Shown here: in pieces, positions 20,560 to 28,641 of the stretch
How positions within the stretch are numbered: the first letter of the stretch is position 1
How the letters are laid out: every line of letters begins with the position of its first letter
Program-made: the position numbers and the translations under genes
The notes under the pieces: model-generated
Told to the model about the DNA's origin: nothing
What the model saw: the letters and a program-made list of their open reading frames with translations, nothing else
Database searches by the model: none
DNA from: Nocardia aurantia
GTDB lineage: Bacteria > Actinomycetota > Actinomycetes > Mycobacteriales > Mycobacteriaceae
DNA length: 64,000 nt
Assembly (NCBI RefSeq): GCF_009604425.1
Contig: NZ_WEGI01000003.1
Coordinates: 582,952 to 646,951, forward strand
Direction of reading: 5' to 3'

Positions 20560-22143
20560 ACGGCCGGGACGGGTGCGGCGGTAGCCGGGGAAGGTGCGCT
20601 TGCCGGGGCGGCGGGTGCCGGGATCGGCCGGGGGGCGGGTTTCGGTGGTCTCCGGCGGGGGTGCGGTGGGGTCTGGTACCGGCGTGCCCGGTGGGCGGCG
20701 GGCGCCGGTCAGTGCTGCCAGTGCGGGATCGCCTGGGCGCGTGCGTAATTCGTCGTAGGTGATCTCGGCGTTCGCGAGTAGGGTTGCGGTGGTTGCCTGT
20801 TCGTCCGGTGTCACCAGGGTTACGACCAGGCCGGTGGCGCCCGCGCGGGCGGTGCGGCCCGCGCGATGGATGTAGTCCTTGCCGTCCTGGGGCGGATCCA
20901 CGTGCAGCACAAGGGATATGTCGTCGACGTGCAGGCCGCGGGCCGCGACGTCGGTGGCGACCAGGACCGACGTCGTGCCGTCGGCGAAGGCGGTCAGCGC
21001 CCGGGTGCGCTGGTTCTGGGTCCGGCCGCCGTGCAGGGTCGCCGCCGGGATGCCCACCTCGCGTAGTTGGCGGGCGAGCTTGTCGGCACCGAATTGCGTG
21101 CGCGCGAACAACAATGTGCGTCCCGCGCGTGCCGCGATCTCGGCCGTCACGGTCCGCTTGTCGGCCTGGCGCACCAGCAGTAGGTAATGTGCCGCCGACG
21201 CTGAATTCGGCCCGCCCACAACCTTGTTCGCGGTGCCGGCGCTTGCGGTGGGTGGATCGATGTGATCCGAGTCGTCGCCGACGCGGTCTCCGGCCGAATT
21301 GCCCTGGGCCGCAGGCCCTGTCGCGGGGCCTGGTGTGACCTCGGCGCCGGACGCGGCCGACATGCCTGCCCGTGCTTCGCCGCGCCCGATGGGCGGCTCG
21401 GTGCCGTCGATGGCCGAGTCGGTCTGCGTCGACGAAAATCGTTGGGATGCAGGGGAATAGGTCGCGGGTTCGGTGATCGTGCTCGGTGTGGGTGCCGGGG
21501 TCGCGGGGATCGCGTGGTGGATCGGGGTGCGGAGGTAGCGGGTGGTCAGGGTGTCGACGGCGGCGTCGAGGGTGGCGGAGAAGAGGAGGTGCTGGGCGTC
21601 GGCGGGGATGTGGTCGAGCAGGGTGGTGACCTGGTCGAGGAAGCCGAGTTCGGCCATGTGGTCGGCCTCGTCGACGGTGACCACGCGGATCGCGTCCAGG
21701 CGGACGGCGGCCTGCGCGATCAGGTCGGCGAGGCGGCCGGGGGTGGCGACGAGGATGTCGGCGCCGCGGGCGAGGCGGTCGATCTGTCGTTTGATCGGGA
21801 CGCCGCCGACCGCCGTGGCCAGGCGCAGGCCGAGGGCGAGGGCGGGTTCGTCGAGGGCGCGCTCGATCTGCAGGGCCAGTTCGCGGGTGGGGGCCAGGAT
21901 CAGGCCGCGGGGTTTCTTCGGGGCCGAGGCGCCGCGGGTGAGGCGGACCAGCATCGGCAGGCCGAAGGCGAGGGTCTTGCCGGAGCCGGTGGCGGCCCGG
22001 CCGAGGACGTCGTGGCCGGCCAGGATGTCGGGGATGACGGCGGCCTGAATCGGGAACGCGCTCTCCAGGCCGTCCCGGCGCAGCGCCTGCACCAGCAGCG
22101 GGGGCAGGCCGAGATCGGCGAATTTCGCCGGGGCGTCAGGCAC
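20557..22143 (-). CDS. DEAD-box RNA helicase with a long disordered insert
   Basis: 528 aa ATP-dependent RNA helicase. Q motif (FADLGLPPLLVQAL...FPIQ), motif I (GRAATGSGKT), Ia (PTRELALQ), II (VDEAD), III (SAT), and in domain 2 VLVATDVAARGLHV and YIHRAGRTARAG are all present. Between domain 1 and domain 2 (about residues 195-305) lies about 110 residues of Ser/Thr/Pro/Ala/Gly sequence without family similarity. The C-terminal tail is Pro/Thr/Arg-rich and may bind RNA. The ATG overlaps the stop of the M56 gene by 8 bases. In M. tuberculosis this locus has no helicase, so it is an insertion in the conserved order. Confidence 0.93.
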   Translation of the reverse strand: MPDAPAKFADLGLPPLLVQALRRDGLESAFPIQAAVIPDILAGHDVLGRAATGSGKTLAFGLPMLVRLTRGASAPKKPRGLILAPTRELALQIERALDEPALALGLRLATAVGGVPIKRQIDRLARGADILVATPGRLADLIAQAAVRLDAIRVVTVDEADHMAELGFLDQVTTLLDHIPADAQHLLFSATLDAAVDTLTTRYLRTPIHHAIPATPAPTPSTITEPATYSPASQRFSSTQTDSAIDGTEPPIGRGEARAGMSAASGAEVTPGPATGPAAQGNSAGDRVGDDSDHIDPPTASAGTANKVVGGPNSASAAHYLLLVRQADKRTVTAEIAARAGRTLLFARTQFGADKLARQLREVGIPAATLHGGRTQNQRTRALTAFADGTTSVLVATDVAARGLHVDDISLVLHVDPPQDGKDYIHRAGRTARAGATGLVVTLVTPDEQATTATLLANAEITYDELRTRPGDPALAALTGARRPPGTPVPDPTAPPPETTETRPPADPGTRRPGKRTFPGYRRTRPGR

Positions 22144-23077
22144 GGAACAACCGGCTCAGTTCGACCAGCCAGGGGATCGCCACCGCGAGGGTGGGCACGA
22201 CCAGGATCGCGGCCGCCGCCAGATAGGCGACCGAGGCGATGCGCGGATCGCCGAGCGGGCCGGCCAGGCGCTGGATGCGGATCAGGGTGGTGGGGCCGCC
22301 GACGGCCATCGCGCCTTGCGGCGCGGTGGAATTCGAGCAGGCGACCAGTGCGCGGGCCAGGGGAGTGGGTCCGGTGGCCTTCACCGCGGTGTCGTCGGCC
22401 AGCAGTTCGATCAGCAACTTCACCGAATCCAGCGCGGATTTGCTGCGGACCACGCGGGGGAACGCCTCGTGCGCGGCGGTGAACGCCTCCAGGACCAGAT
22501 CGTGCCGGGCGCGCAGGTGGGAGCGTTCGTGGCTGACGATCGCGGTCAGTTCGGATTCGGTCAGGCTGGTGAAGGTGCCCTGGCTGAGCACGACGCGGCG
22601 GCGCAGGCCGGGCAGGCAGTAGGCGATCGGTTCCGCGGCGGCGAGCACCCGGATGTCGGCGGCCCGATGCTGATCGGCGCTGCCCTGGTCGAGCAGATCC
22701 ACCAGCATGCGGTGCCGGGCCCGGCGGCGGCGGGTGTGCACGCCGACCCGGATCACGGCCCAGATCAGCCGGGCGCCGACCAGCAGGGTGAGCGCGAAGA
22801 CGACGACGTAGATCAGCCACAGCGGCAGGCCGAGCGCGGCGATCTCCTTGGTGGGCGAGGTGGTGGGCCGGCCGTTCGGGCCGGGAACCAGCAGCAGGCT
22901 CGCGATCGCGAGACCCGAACCGAACGCGCTCAGCACGGCCGCGAGCGCCACCGACTGCCACAACACCAACGCGGCCCGCGGGGTCCGGTACGGCCACGCC
23001 GCTCTCCCGAGCAGGGCAGGCACCGGTCCCGCGAGCAACAAGGCGAGACCGGCGAAGATCGGCGCGGTTGCGTTCAT
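22136..23077 (-). CDS. M56-family (BlaR1-like) membrane metallopeptidase, Rv1845c type
   Basis: 313 aa. Hydrophobic segments at about residues 5-25, 35-65, 82-108 and 285-305. The zinc motif HExxH is H183-E184-R-S-H187 in a cytoplasmic loop. In the BlaR/BlaI pair, the M56 protease relieves repression by the DNA-binding BlaI; the mycobacterial pair Rv1845c/Rv1846c regulates respiration and antibiotic-response genes. Here blaI lies 53 bases upstream on the same strand. No penicillin-binding sensor domain is attached, unlike staphylococcal BlaR1. Confidence 0.9.
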   Translation of the reverse strand: MNATAPIFAGLALLLAGPVPALLGRAAWPYRTPRAALVLWQSVALAAVLSAFGSGLAIASLLLVPGPNGRPTTSPTKEIAALGLPLWLIYVVVFALTLLVGARLIWAVIRVGVHTRRRRARHRMLVDLLDQGSADQHRAADIRVLAAAEPIAYCLPGLRRRVVLSQGTFTSLTESELTAIVSHERSHLRARHDLVLEAFTAAHEAFPRVVRSKSALDSVKLLIELLADDTAVKATGPTPLARALVACSNSTAPQGAMAVGGPTTLIRIQRLAGPLGDPRIASVAYLAAAAILVVPTLAVAIPWLVELSRLFRA

Positions 23078-23130
23078 GCTCAGCTCACTGCGTTGTGGGG
23101 GCTCCTGGCGGCCGAGTCCGCGGGCACACG

Positions 23131-23553
23131 TTACTGCGGCGGGGTAACTCCGGTGTCCTCGTCGTCGGTCGTGGTGCGTGCGGTCTCGGTTGCTTCGAGC
23201 TTAGCGAGTGCCTCGCGCAGCGCGGCAGCCTCGTCCTTGCCGACCTGTTCCACGAAGTGCACGAGCGCGGCGCGGCGGCTGCCCACCTCGTCGGCCTGCT
23301 GCAACGCGTCGACCATCAGACTGGCGACCAGTTCGTCGCGGGTGTGCACGGGTGCGTACCGATGCGCGCGATCGTCGCGCTGCTGCACGACCAGATTCTT
23401 CTTCGCCAGCCGTTGCAGCACGGTCATCACCGTGGTGTACGCGAGTTCGCGGCGCGCCGCGAGGGCCTCGTGAACCTGCCGCACCGTCTGTGGTTCGTCG
23501 GCCGACCACAACTGGTCCATGACCGCTTTCTCGAGTTCACCAAGACCTGCCAT
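23131..23553 (-). CDS. blaI: BlaI/MecI/CopY-family repressor
   Basis: 140 aa with winged-helix DNA-binding domain: MAGLGELEKAVMDQLW, TVRQVHEAL, YTTVMTVLQRLAKKNLV, RYAPVHTRDE; the C-terminal helices dimerise. Matches Rv1846c through most of its length. ATG 23553 is chosen for this match; AGGAGG stands just one base upstream, and the frame is open 10 codons more. It forms a unit with the M56 peptidase. A possible operator is at 23589-23605. Confidence 0.93.
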   Translation of the reverse strand: MAGLGELEKAVMDQLWSADEPQTVRQVHEALAARRELAYTTVMTVLQRLAKKNLVVQQRDDRAHRYAPVHTRDELVASLMVDALQQADEVGSRRAALVHFVEQVGKDEAAALREALAKLEATETARTTTDDEDTGVTPPQ

Positions 23554-23588
23554 TCCTCCTAGTCTACGGAGGCAACGACGCAAATGCG

Positions 23589-23605
23589 TACTACAGGTCG
23601 TCGTA
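23589..23605. promoter_or_regulatory. Candidate BlaI operator
   Basis: TACTACAGGTCGTCGTA is an imperfect dyad (TACTAC N5 GTCGTA, one mismatch) 36 bases upstream of blaI. BlaI-type boxes contain TACTA/TAGTA half-sites, so the left half fits well and the right half poorly. Confidence 0.35.
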
Positions 23606-23631
23606 ACCAGTCGGTAACCGTGTGGTATTTT

Positions 23632-25011
23632 TCATAGCTCTTCCGGCCGCGATGCGGGACCGCCGATGGTACCGGTCACATGCCGGGTGCCGATCGGGAT
23701 GATCAGCGGCCGCCCGGACACCGGATCGGCGTGCACCTCGGCCCGCAACCCGAACACCTCCAGCAGGAGTCGCTGATCGATCACCGCGTTCGGGGCGCCC
23801 TGGGCGACGACGCGACCGCCGTGCATGACGATCAGCCGGTCGCTGTAGCGGGCGGCCAGGTTGAGGTCGTGCAGCACCATCACCACCGTGCGACCGAGGT
23901 CGGCGTGCAGGTGGTCCACCAGGTCCAGCACCTCCAGCGAATGCGCGAGATCGAGGTAGGTGGTCGGCTCGTCGAGCAGCAGGATGTCGGTGCCCTGGGC
24001 CAGCGCCATCGAGATCCAGGCCCGCTGCCGCTGGCCGCCGGACAGCTCGTCGAGGGTGCGGTCGGCCAGATCGGCGACGCCGGTCCGGGCCAGGGCGTCG
24101 GCCACCTCGTCCTGATCGTCGGAGGACCATTGCCGCAGCCAGGATTGATGCGGATGCCGCCCGCGGGCGACCAGATCGGCGACCGTCAATCCCTCCGGGG
24201 CGGTCGGCGTCTGGGGGAGCATGCCGACGATCCGGGCCACCTCCTTGGTGCTGAGCGTGGCGATCGCCCGTCCGTCCAGCAGCACCCGCCCGGTCTTCGG
24301 CCGCAGCAGCCGCCCCAGCGTGCGCAGCAGCGTCGACTTACCGCAGCCGTTGGGCCCGATGATCGTAGTGACGAGCCCGGATTCGATGTCGAGGGTTAGC
24401 CCGTCGATCACCACCCGGCCGCCGTAACCGACGGTGATGCCGTCGGCCGCGAGCCGGGCTGCTGCCGCGCCGAGTTCGCCGGACCTGACGGTGCTTCCGG
24501 CCGCCACCGCTTGTCGGGAGGAGGCGTCGGCGGTACTCGCCCTGCCCGCCACCGGGATCGACCGCTGGAGGCCATGGGATGCGCCGCCGTCGAACGTTGC
24601 CGGGATGCCACCGGGTCCCGCGCTGGCCGCCGGGCCGGCAGGAAACGCCGTGCCACGAGTGCCTCGAGGTGTAATGCCGTCGGTCGGCGCCGGGATGCCG
24701 CCCGGTTCGGTGCTCTCGGCGATCGCGGCGACGTCGGCTGCCGGGCCGCCGGGAATCGCCGTATCGCTAGTGCCTCGACGTGCAATGCCGTCGGATGGTG
24801 CCGGGATGCCGCCGGGTTCCGCCCTCTCGGCACTCGGGGAGGTGTCGGCTGCCGGGCCGCCGGGAATCGTTGTACCGCCGGTCGTCGGTGTGGCGCCGTG
24901 CGATCGGGGGGTGCCCTCGTGCGCCGCGAGCCCGGCACTCGGCGTGCCGGTCCTCTGCCCGGAGTCGTCGGCCGCATCGGATGCCGTTGCGCCCAAGGAG
25001 GTATCGGTCAT
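23632..25011 (-). CDS. FecE-type iron-siderophore ABC transporter ATPase with N-terminal repeat extension
   Basis: 459 aa. The C-terminal about 265 residues form an ABC ATPase: Walker A GPNGCGKST (about residues 219-227), Q-loop at PQTPTAPEG, signature LSGGQRQR, Walker B ILLLDEPTTYLD and H-loop VLHDLNLAARYSDR, typical of FecE/FepC. The first about 190 residues are Ala/Gly/Pro/Thr-rich and contain about three copies of a 37-residue imperfect repeat (GGIPAPSDGI...IPGGPAAD); no known FecE has this. ATG 25011 overlaps the permease stop (ATGA). A start inside the extension cannot be excluded, but the overlap favours the full length. Expected to be iron-repressed with the operon. Confidence 0.9.
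   Translation of the reverse strand: MTDTSLGATASDAADDSGQRTGTPSAGLAAHEGTPRSHGATPTTGGTTIPGGPAADTSPSAERAEPGGIPAPSDGIARRGTSDTAIPGGPAADVAAIAESTEPGGIPAPTDGITPRGTRGTAFPAGPAASAGPGGIPATFDGGASHGLQRSIPVAGRASTADASSRQAVAAGSTVRSGELGAAAARLAADGITVGYGGRVVIDGLTLDIESGLVTTIIGPNGCGKSTLLRTLGRLLRPKTGRVLLDGRAIATLSTKEVARIVGMLPQTPTAPEGLTVADLVARGRHPHQSWLRQWSSDDQDEVADALARTGVADLADRTLDELSGGQRQRAWISMALAQGTDILLLDEPTTYLDLAHSLEVLDLVDHLHADLGRTVVMVLHDLNLAARYSDRLIVMHGGRVVAQGAPNAVIDQRLLLEVFGLRAEVHADPVSGRPLIIPIGTRHVTGTIGGPASRPEEL
24600..24905. repeat. 111-bp imperfect tandem repeats inside the fecE-like gene
   Basis: The sequence ATGCCGTCGG(T/A)...GCCGGGATGCCGCC recurs at 24674 and 24785, a 111-bp spacing (37 codons), with a third diverged copy before it. 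The repeats are in frame, so copy-number change would keep the ATPase intact. Confidence 0.7.
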
Positions 25012-26120
25012 GAGCGCGCGGCCTTCCGGTTGATGCGAACGAGCAGGAACAGCAGGAGGGGAGCGCCGCAGGCCGCGGTGACGATGCCGGCGGGCAGGTC
25101 CACCGGGAGCACGGTGCGCGCGGCGATGTCGGCGGCGAGCACGATCAGCGCACCGCAGAGGGCGGAGCCGAGCACCGGTTCGCCGGGCAGGCGCAGTAGG
25201 CGGCGGGCGATCTGGGGTGCGGCGAGGCCGACGAAGGTCAACGGACCGACCGCCGCGGTGGCCAGGGCGGCGGCGATCACGGCGGTGCCGACCAGGCCCG
25301 CCTGTGCGGTCTGCACCCGGACTCCGAGCGCGCGCACGGTCTCGTCGCCGAAGCGCAGCGCGGCGAGTGTGCGCGCCGAGGCTGCGGCGCCGACCAGCAC
25401 CACGGCCAGCCCGATCGCGGCGGGTACGGCCCGCGACCAGTCGGCGCCGTCGAGCGATCCGGTCAGCCACAGCGTCGAGCGTGCGGCGTCGGTCTGGGAT
25501 TTCAGCGTCAGCAGCCAGCTCACCCCCGCGGTCAACATCGTATTGACGCCGATGCCGATGAGTACCAGGCGGATTCCGGAGGCCCCGCCGGAGCCGGCGC
25601 CGTCGCGCCGCCAGGCCAGCAGGTAGATGACGGCGGCGGTGACCAGCCCGCCGGCCAGCGCGGCCAGCGGAACCCCGGCCGTGCCAGCGAATCCCGTGCC
25701 TGCGGTGCCGATCACCGCGACGGCCGCGAAACTCGCGCCCGTGCCGATACCCAGCACGTCCGGACTGGCCAGCGGATTGCGCAGGATCGACTGGCTGACG
25801 GCGCCCGCGAGCCCGAGCCCCGCCCCCGCGACGACCGCGGTCACCGCGCGCGGCAGCCGCGACTCCAGGATGACGAACCGCTGCGCGCGCGTGCCCGCGC
25901 CGCCGAGCACATCCAGCACCCGCCCGAGCGGAATGGCGTACGCGCCCACCGAGATATCGATCGCGAACAGCACGAACACCGCTACCGCCAGCGCGATCAC
26001 CGTGAGCAGCACCGGGATTCGCCGCACGGCGGAAAACCGGCCGATCCGGATCGCGGGCCGCACCCGCGCGAGCGGACCGGCCTCCCCGCTCACCCGCGCC
26101 GCGTCCACATCCGCTGTCAT
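25008..26120 (-). CDS. FecCD-family siderophore permease (second)
   Basis: 370-aa inner-membrane permease with about 9-10 hydrophobic segments. Family features: VGAYAIPLGRVLDVL, SRLPRAVTAVVAGAGLGLAGAVSQSILRNPLASPDVLGIGTGA and PLTFVGLAAPQIARRLLR, the last being the coupling-helix region. Works with the 26621-27669 gene product as the heterodimeric pore for ferric siderophore import. ATG 26120 overlaps the stop of the low-complexity ORF (ATGA, 26117-26120); its stop overlaps fecE. No solute-binding protein gene is in the window. Confidence 0.94.
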   Translation of the reverse strand: MTADVDAARVSGEAGPLARVRPAIRIGRFSAVRRIPVLLTVIALAVAVFVLFAIDISVGAYAIPLGRVLDVLGGAGTRAQRFVILESRLPRAVTAVVAGAGLGLAGAVSQSILRNPLASPDVLGIGTGASFAAVAVIGTAGTGFAGTAGVPLAALAGGLVTAAVIYLLAWRRDGAGSGGASGIRLVLIGIGVNTMLTAGVSWLLTLKSQTDAARSTLWLTGSLDGADWSRAVPAAIGLAVVLVGAAASARTLAALRFGDETVRALGVRVQTAQAGLVGTAVIAAALATAAVGPLTFVGLAAPQIARRLLRLPGEPVLGSALCGALIVLAADIAARTVLPVDLPAGIVTAACGAPLLLFLLVRINRKAARS

Positions 26121-26620
26121 CGTGCACCCACTGCCGAATTGCGTTCCATGCCATGATCTTCCGCACCCGCACCCGCACCCGCACCCGCACGGGAGCCAGG
26201 GCGCGAGCCGGAGTCGACCCTCACCCTGGAGCTGGGACTCGCGTTGAGGGTGGCGCGTGCGCTGGGACCGGGGCCCACGCGGGAGCCAGGGTCCGAGCCG
26301 GAGTCGGGGCTCACCCTGGAGCGGCGACTCGCGTTGTGGGCGGGGCCCACGTTGAGGGCGGCGCCCGCACCGGCGGGGCCGGGACCGGGGCGGGAGCCAG
26401 GGTTCGAGCCGGAGTCGGGGCTCACCCTGGAGCGGGGACTCGCGTTGTGGGCGGGGCTGACGCTGGAGCCGGGGCTCGCACCGGAGCTGGGGCTCGCACC
26501 CGGGCCGGGGCCGTGTGCCGGATGCCGTTGCGGCTGGTCAGTTTCGATGTTCGCTCGTCGGGCCGGTGCCGGCGGGCGCGACCGCCGGCCGTGCGGCGCA
26601 ATGGTTCTCGGCGCGCTCAC
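26117..26620 (-). CDS. Low-complexity Pro/Ser/Gly/Arg ORF between two permease genes
   Basis: 167 codons exactly bridging the two permeases: GTG 26620 overlaps the TGA of the upstream permease (GTGA), and its TGA overlaps the ATG of the downstream permease (ATGA). The other junction of the operon uses the same 4-bp arrangement, which argues it is translated. The product is built of imperfect 30-37 residue repeats (for example SPAHNASPRSRVSPDSGS). No known fold or signal is seen. It could be a separate disordered protein or a repeat-expanded former N-terminus of the second permease now out of frame. Confidence 0.5.
   Translation of the reverse strand: MSAPRTIAPHGRRSRPPAPARRANIETDQPQRHPAHGPGPGASPSSGASPGSSVSPAHNASPRSRVSPDSGSNPGSRPGPGPAGAGAALNVGPAHNASRRSRVSPDSGSDPGSRVGPGPSARATLNASPSSRVRVDSGSRPGSRAGAGAGAGAEDHGMERNSAVGAR
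26161..26470. repeat. Simple and tandem repeats in the permease junction
   Basis: Five perfect CCGCAC hexamers (26161-26190), then three imperfect units beginning GGGAGCCAGGG at 26191, 26281 and 26392 (spacings 90 and 111 bp, both multiples of three), each with GAGCCGGAGTCG, CTCACCCTGGAGC and GACTCGCGTTG. Confidence 0.85.
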
Positions 26621-27669
26621 AGGTTCACCGTCCGGCGGCGGCGGACCAGAACGACGAAACAGGGGGCGCCGACCAGGGCGAGTACGACCGCGGCCTGCAC
26701 CTCGCCGGGCCGGGCGACGATCCGGCCGGCGATGTCGGCCAGCAGCAGCGTCAGCGCGCCCAGCAGGCCCGAATACGGCAGCAGCCAGCGATGATCCGGT
26801 CCGGTGATCATCCGGGCCAGATGCGGGACGACCAGCCCGAGGAAGGCGATCGGGCCGACCGCCGCGGTCGCCGCGCCGGTGAGCAGCACCACCGCCGCCA
26901 GGCCCAGCGTCCGGTTGCGGGCGATGTTCACGCCCAGCCCGCGCGCCACGTCGTCGCCGAGGTTCAGCGCGTTCAGGCCGGGCGCGGCCGCGACGGCCAG
27001 GATCGCGCCGAGCAGGATGAACGGTGTCACCTGCCGCAGCACTCCGGCGTCGTGCCCGGCCACCGAGCCGACCACCCAGAACCGGTAGGTGTCCAGCGCC
27101 GTCTGATCCAGCAGGATCACCGCGTTCGTCAGCGCCTGCAACAGTGCGCTGACCGCGGCCCCGGCCAGCACGAGGCTCAGCGGGCTCGCCAGCGCGCCCC
27201 CGGCCGCCGAGGCCGCGAACACCACCAGCCCGGCCACCAGCGCGCCGGCGAAGGCGAACCAGATGTACTGCCGCGGTTCGGTCAACGCGAACAGGTGGAT
27301 GCCGAGCACCGCCGCGAACGCCGCGCCGGAGTTGAGACCCAGCAGGCCCGCGTCGGCGAGCGGGTTGCGGGTGTATCCCTGGATCAGCGCGCCCGCGACA
27401 CCCAGCGCGAGACCGCAGACGATGGCGAGACCGGTTCGGGGCAGCCGGAGTTCGCGCACGATCTGGTCCGCGGGGGTGCGCGAGGGGCAGTGCAGCGGCC
27501 AGTCGCCGGGGCAGGTGAGCGCGTGGTAGACGACGTCGGGAGACAGGGCCCGCGCGCCCACCGCGATGCCCACCGCCGCGGCGCACAGCACGAGCCCGGC
27601 CAGACCCGCCAATCCCGCGGCGAGCGGCGGCTTTCCGCGCCGCGGCCGGCGGGTGACTACAGCGGTCAC
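26617..27669 (-). CDS. FecCD-family siderophore permease (first)
   Basis: 350 aa, about nine hydrophobic segments. It has RELRLPRTGLAIVCGLALGVAGALIQGYTRNPLADAGLLGLNSGA-type family sequence (short forms: RTGLAIVCGLALGVAG, TRNPLADAGLLG) and the coupling region IAFLGLVVPHLARMITGPDHR. GTG 27669 is the only reasonable start; AGGAG lies 12 bases upstream, rather far. It is the first gene of the fec-like operon and is preceded by an iron box at 27713-27731, so it should be repressed by IdeR/DtxR when iron is plentiful. Confidence 0.94.
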   Translation of the reverse strand: MTAVVTRRPRRGKPPLAAGLAGLAGLVLCAAAVGIAVGARALSPDVVYHALTCPGDWPLHCPSRTPADQIVRELRLPRTGLAIVCGLALGVAGALIQGYTRNPLADAGLLGLNSGAAFAAVLGIHLFALTEPRQYIWFAFAGALVAGLVVFAASAAGGALASPLSLVLAGAAVSALLQALTNAVILLDQTALDTYRFWVVGSVAGHDAGVLRQVTPFILLGAILAVAAAPGLNALNLGDDVARGLGVNIARNRTLGLAAVVLLTGAATAAVGPIAFLGLVVPHLARMITGPDHRWLLPYSGLLGALTLLLADIAGRIVARPGEVQAAVVLALVGAPCFVVLVRRRRTVNL

Positions 27670-27712
27670 GGTGACGAATAACTCCTGACGGTTTCAACCA
27701 TTGCTCGACAAG

Positions 27713-27731
27713 TCTGGTAAGCCTAACCTAT
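27713..27731. promoter_or_regulatory. IdeR/DtxR iron box between the permease and FhuF-like genes
   Basis: On the complement the 19-mer ATAGGTTAGGCTTACCAGA matches the IdeR consensus TTAGGTTAGGCTAACCTAA at 15 of 19 positions. It lies in the 119-bp divergent promoter region and could repress both the permease operon (minus) and the FhuF-like gene (plus). Confidence 0.85.
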
Positions 27732-27788
27732 CTTTCGTTTTCGGCCCCAGCGCCGACTTCGGACGACCCCGCATTTGAAGGAGGTTCG

Positions 27789-28496
27789 ATGTCCGCACCC
27801 ATGCCCGTGTGCCCCCCACCGCACCACGAGCCCGCGTTCGGGCAGGTCTGTGCCAGGTTGCGCGCGCTGCAGCCGGACCATCCTCGCGTCTACGCCGTCG
27901 CCGGTATGGCCGATCGGGGCCGGCGGCGCTGGTGGCGGCTCGCCGACGGAATCCGGGAGGGCCGGGTCGAACTCATGTACCGGCGGCACGTCGCCGAGAT
28001 GGCCAGTCCCGAGATCGCCGCGGAGGTGGTGGCCACCGCGCTGATCCACGGCGTGATCGGCCGGGTCGCCGCGCTGCTGGTGGCCGACGGCCGGGCGTGG
28101 GATCCGGGCCTGGAGAACCTCTGGATGCACTCCGACAACGACGGCGGCCTGGACTGGGCGGGCCTGGACGACACCACGTTACGAGTCGTGGCGGGCGATC
28201 GGCTCGCCGGTTCGCCGGGGGTGGTCACGCTGCCGTGCGACCGGGCGCTGTACCTGTGGCTCGCGCATCGCTGCGAGCCGGCGCTACGGCTGGTGCAGCA
28301 CACCATGTTCCGCTGCGCCGGGCTGAGCCCGCGCCGGTACTGGGCGCTGGTGGGGGAGAGCGTGCTGGGCGCGGCGAACTGTGTGCCAGAGCTGGCGCGT
28401 ACCTCGTCGGCGGCGGGCAGTGCGCGCGGGCAGGGTTTCGTGGCGGCACTCGAGGAACGGCGGCTCCCGGTGCGCCGGGCTTGCCTTGTTAGGTAA
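27789..28496 (+). CDS. FhuF-like siderophore-iron reductase-family protein with truncated C-terminus
   Basis: 235 aa. Middle region (VATALIHGVIGRVAALLV, LWMHSDNDGGLDWAGL, RCEPALRL) fits the FhuF/IucC-C-terminal-like group found beside siderophore transporters. Such proteins end in a 2Fe-2S motif R-R-x-C-C-x-x-x-R followed by two more cysteines; here the chain stops at RRACLVR, so only the first cysteine region remains. The stop TAA is inside the next iron box. ATG 27789 follows GGAGG. Divergent from the permease operon and likely iron-repressed. If the cluster is lost, ferric reduction may be lost too. Confidence 0.6.
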   Translation: MSAPMPVCPPPHHEPAFGQVCARLRALQPDHPRVYAVAGMADRGRRRWWRLADGIREGRVELMYRRHVAEMASPEIAAEVVATALIHGVIGRVAALLVADGRAWDPGLENLWMHSDNDGGLDWAGLDDTTLRVVAGDRLAGSPGVVTLPCDRALYLWLAHRCEPALRLVQHTMFRCAGLSPRRYWALVGESVLGAANCVPELARTSSAAGSARGQGFVAALEERRLPVRRACLVR

Positions 28497-28510
28497 GGCT
28501 GCCCTACAAT
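28481..28510 (+). promoter_or_regulatory. Iron-box-controlled promoter of the sRNA
   Basis: -35 TTGCCT (28481-28486) and -10 TACAAT (28505-28510), 18-base spacer. The spacer contains the 19-mer TTAGGTAAGGCTGCCCTAC (28489-28507), 15 of 19 matches to the IdeR box, so IdeR bound with iron would block RNA polymerase. The box overlaps the last codon and stop of the FhuF-like gene. Confidence 0.8.
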
Positions 28511-28516
28511 CGAATT

Positions 28517-28611
28517 CGGCGTAAGGATCGAGTGCGAGTCCCGAGGGCTGCGGTCGACTTCCCGATCCCTGCCGCGGCGGGTCCCACCTCCCGGGTGGGA
28601 CCCGCCGTTTC
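28517..28611 (+). ncRNA. mrsI: Predicted iron-starvation small RNA, MrsI orthologue
   Basis: A transcript of about 95 bases is delimited by the iron-box promoter and a strong terminator hairpin, with no ORF inside. In M. tuberculosis the IdeR-controlled sRNA MrsI (ncRv11846) lies between Rv1846c (blaI) and Rv1847; here the RNA lies upstream of the Rv1847-type thioesterase and on the blaI side, with the fec-like cluster inserted. MrsI lowers expression of non-essential iron-using proteins. The identity is inferred from position, promoter and terminator; the seed was not compared. Confidence 0.7.
28575..28610 (+). terminator. Intrinsic terminator of the small RNA
   Basis: Perfect 14-bp stem CGGCGGGTCCCACC / GGTGGGACCCGCCG with the 5-base loop TCCCG, followed by TTT (28608-28610). 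Confidence 0.88.
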
Positions 28612-28641
28612 GCCTTCCCGGCGGTGTGTAACGCTGGATTC

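Noticed and set aside
26153..26807. Plus-strand frames through the repeats between the permease genes
   Set aside because: Arg/Gly-rich products with no overlaps to neighbours; the minus-strand frame alone fits the operon junctions.
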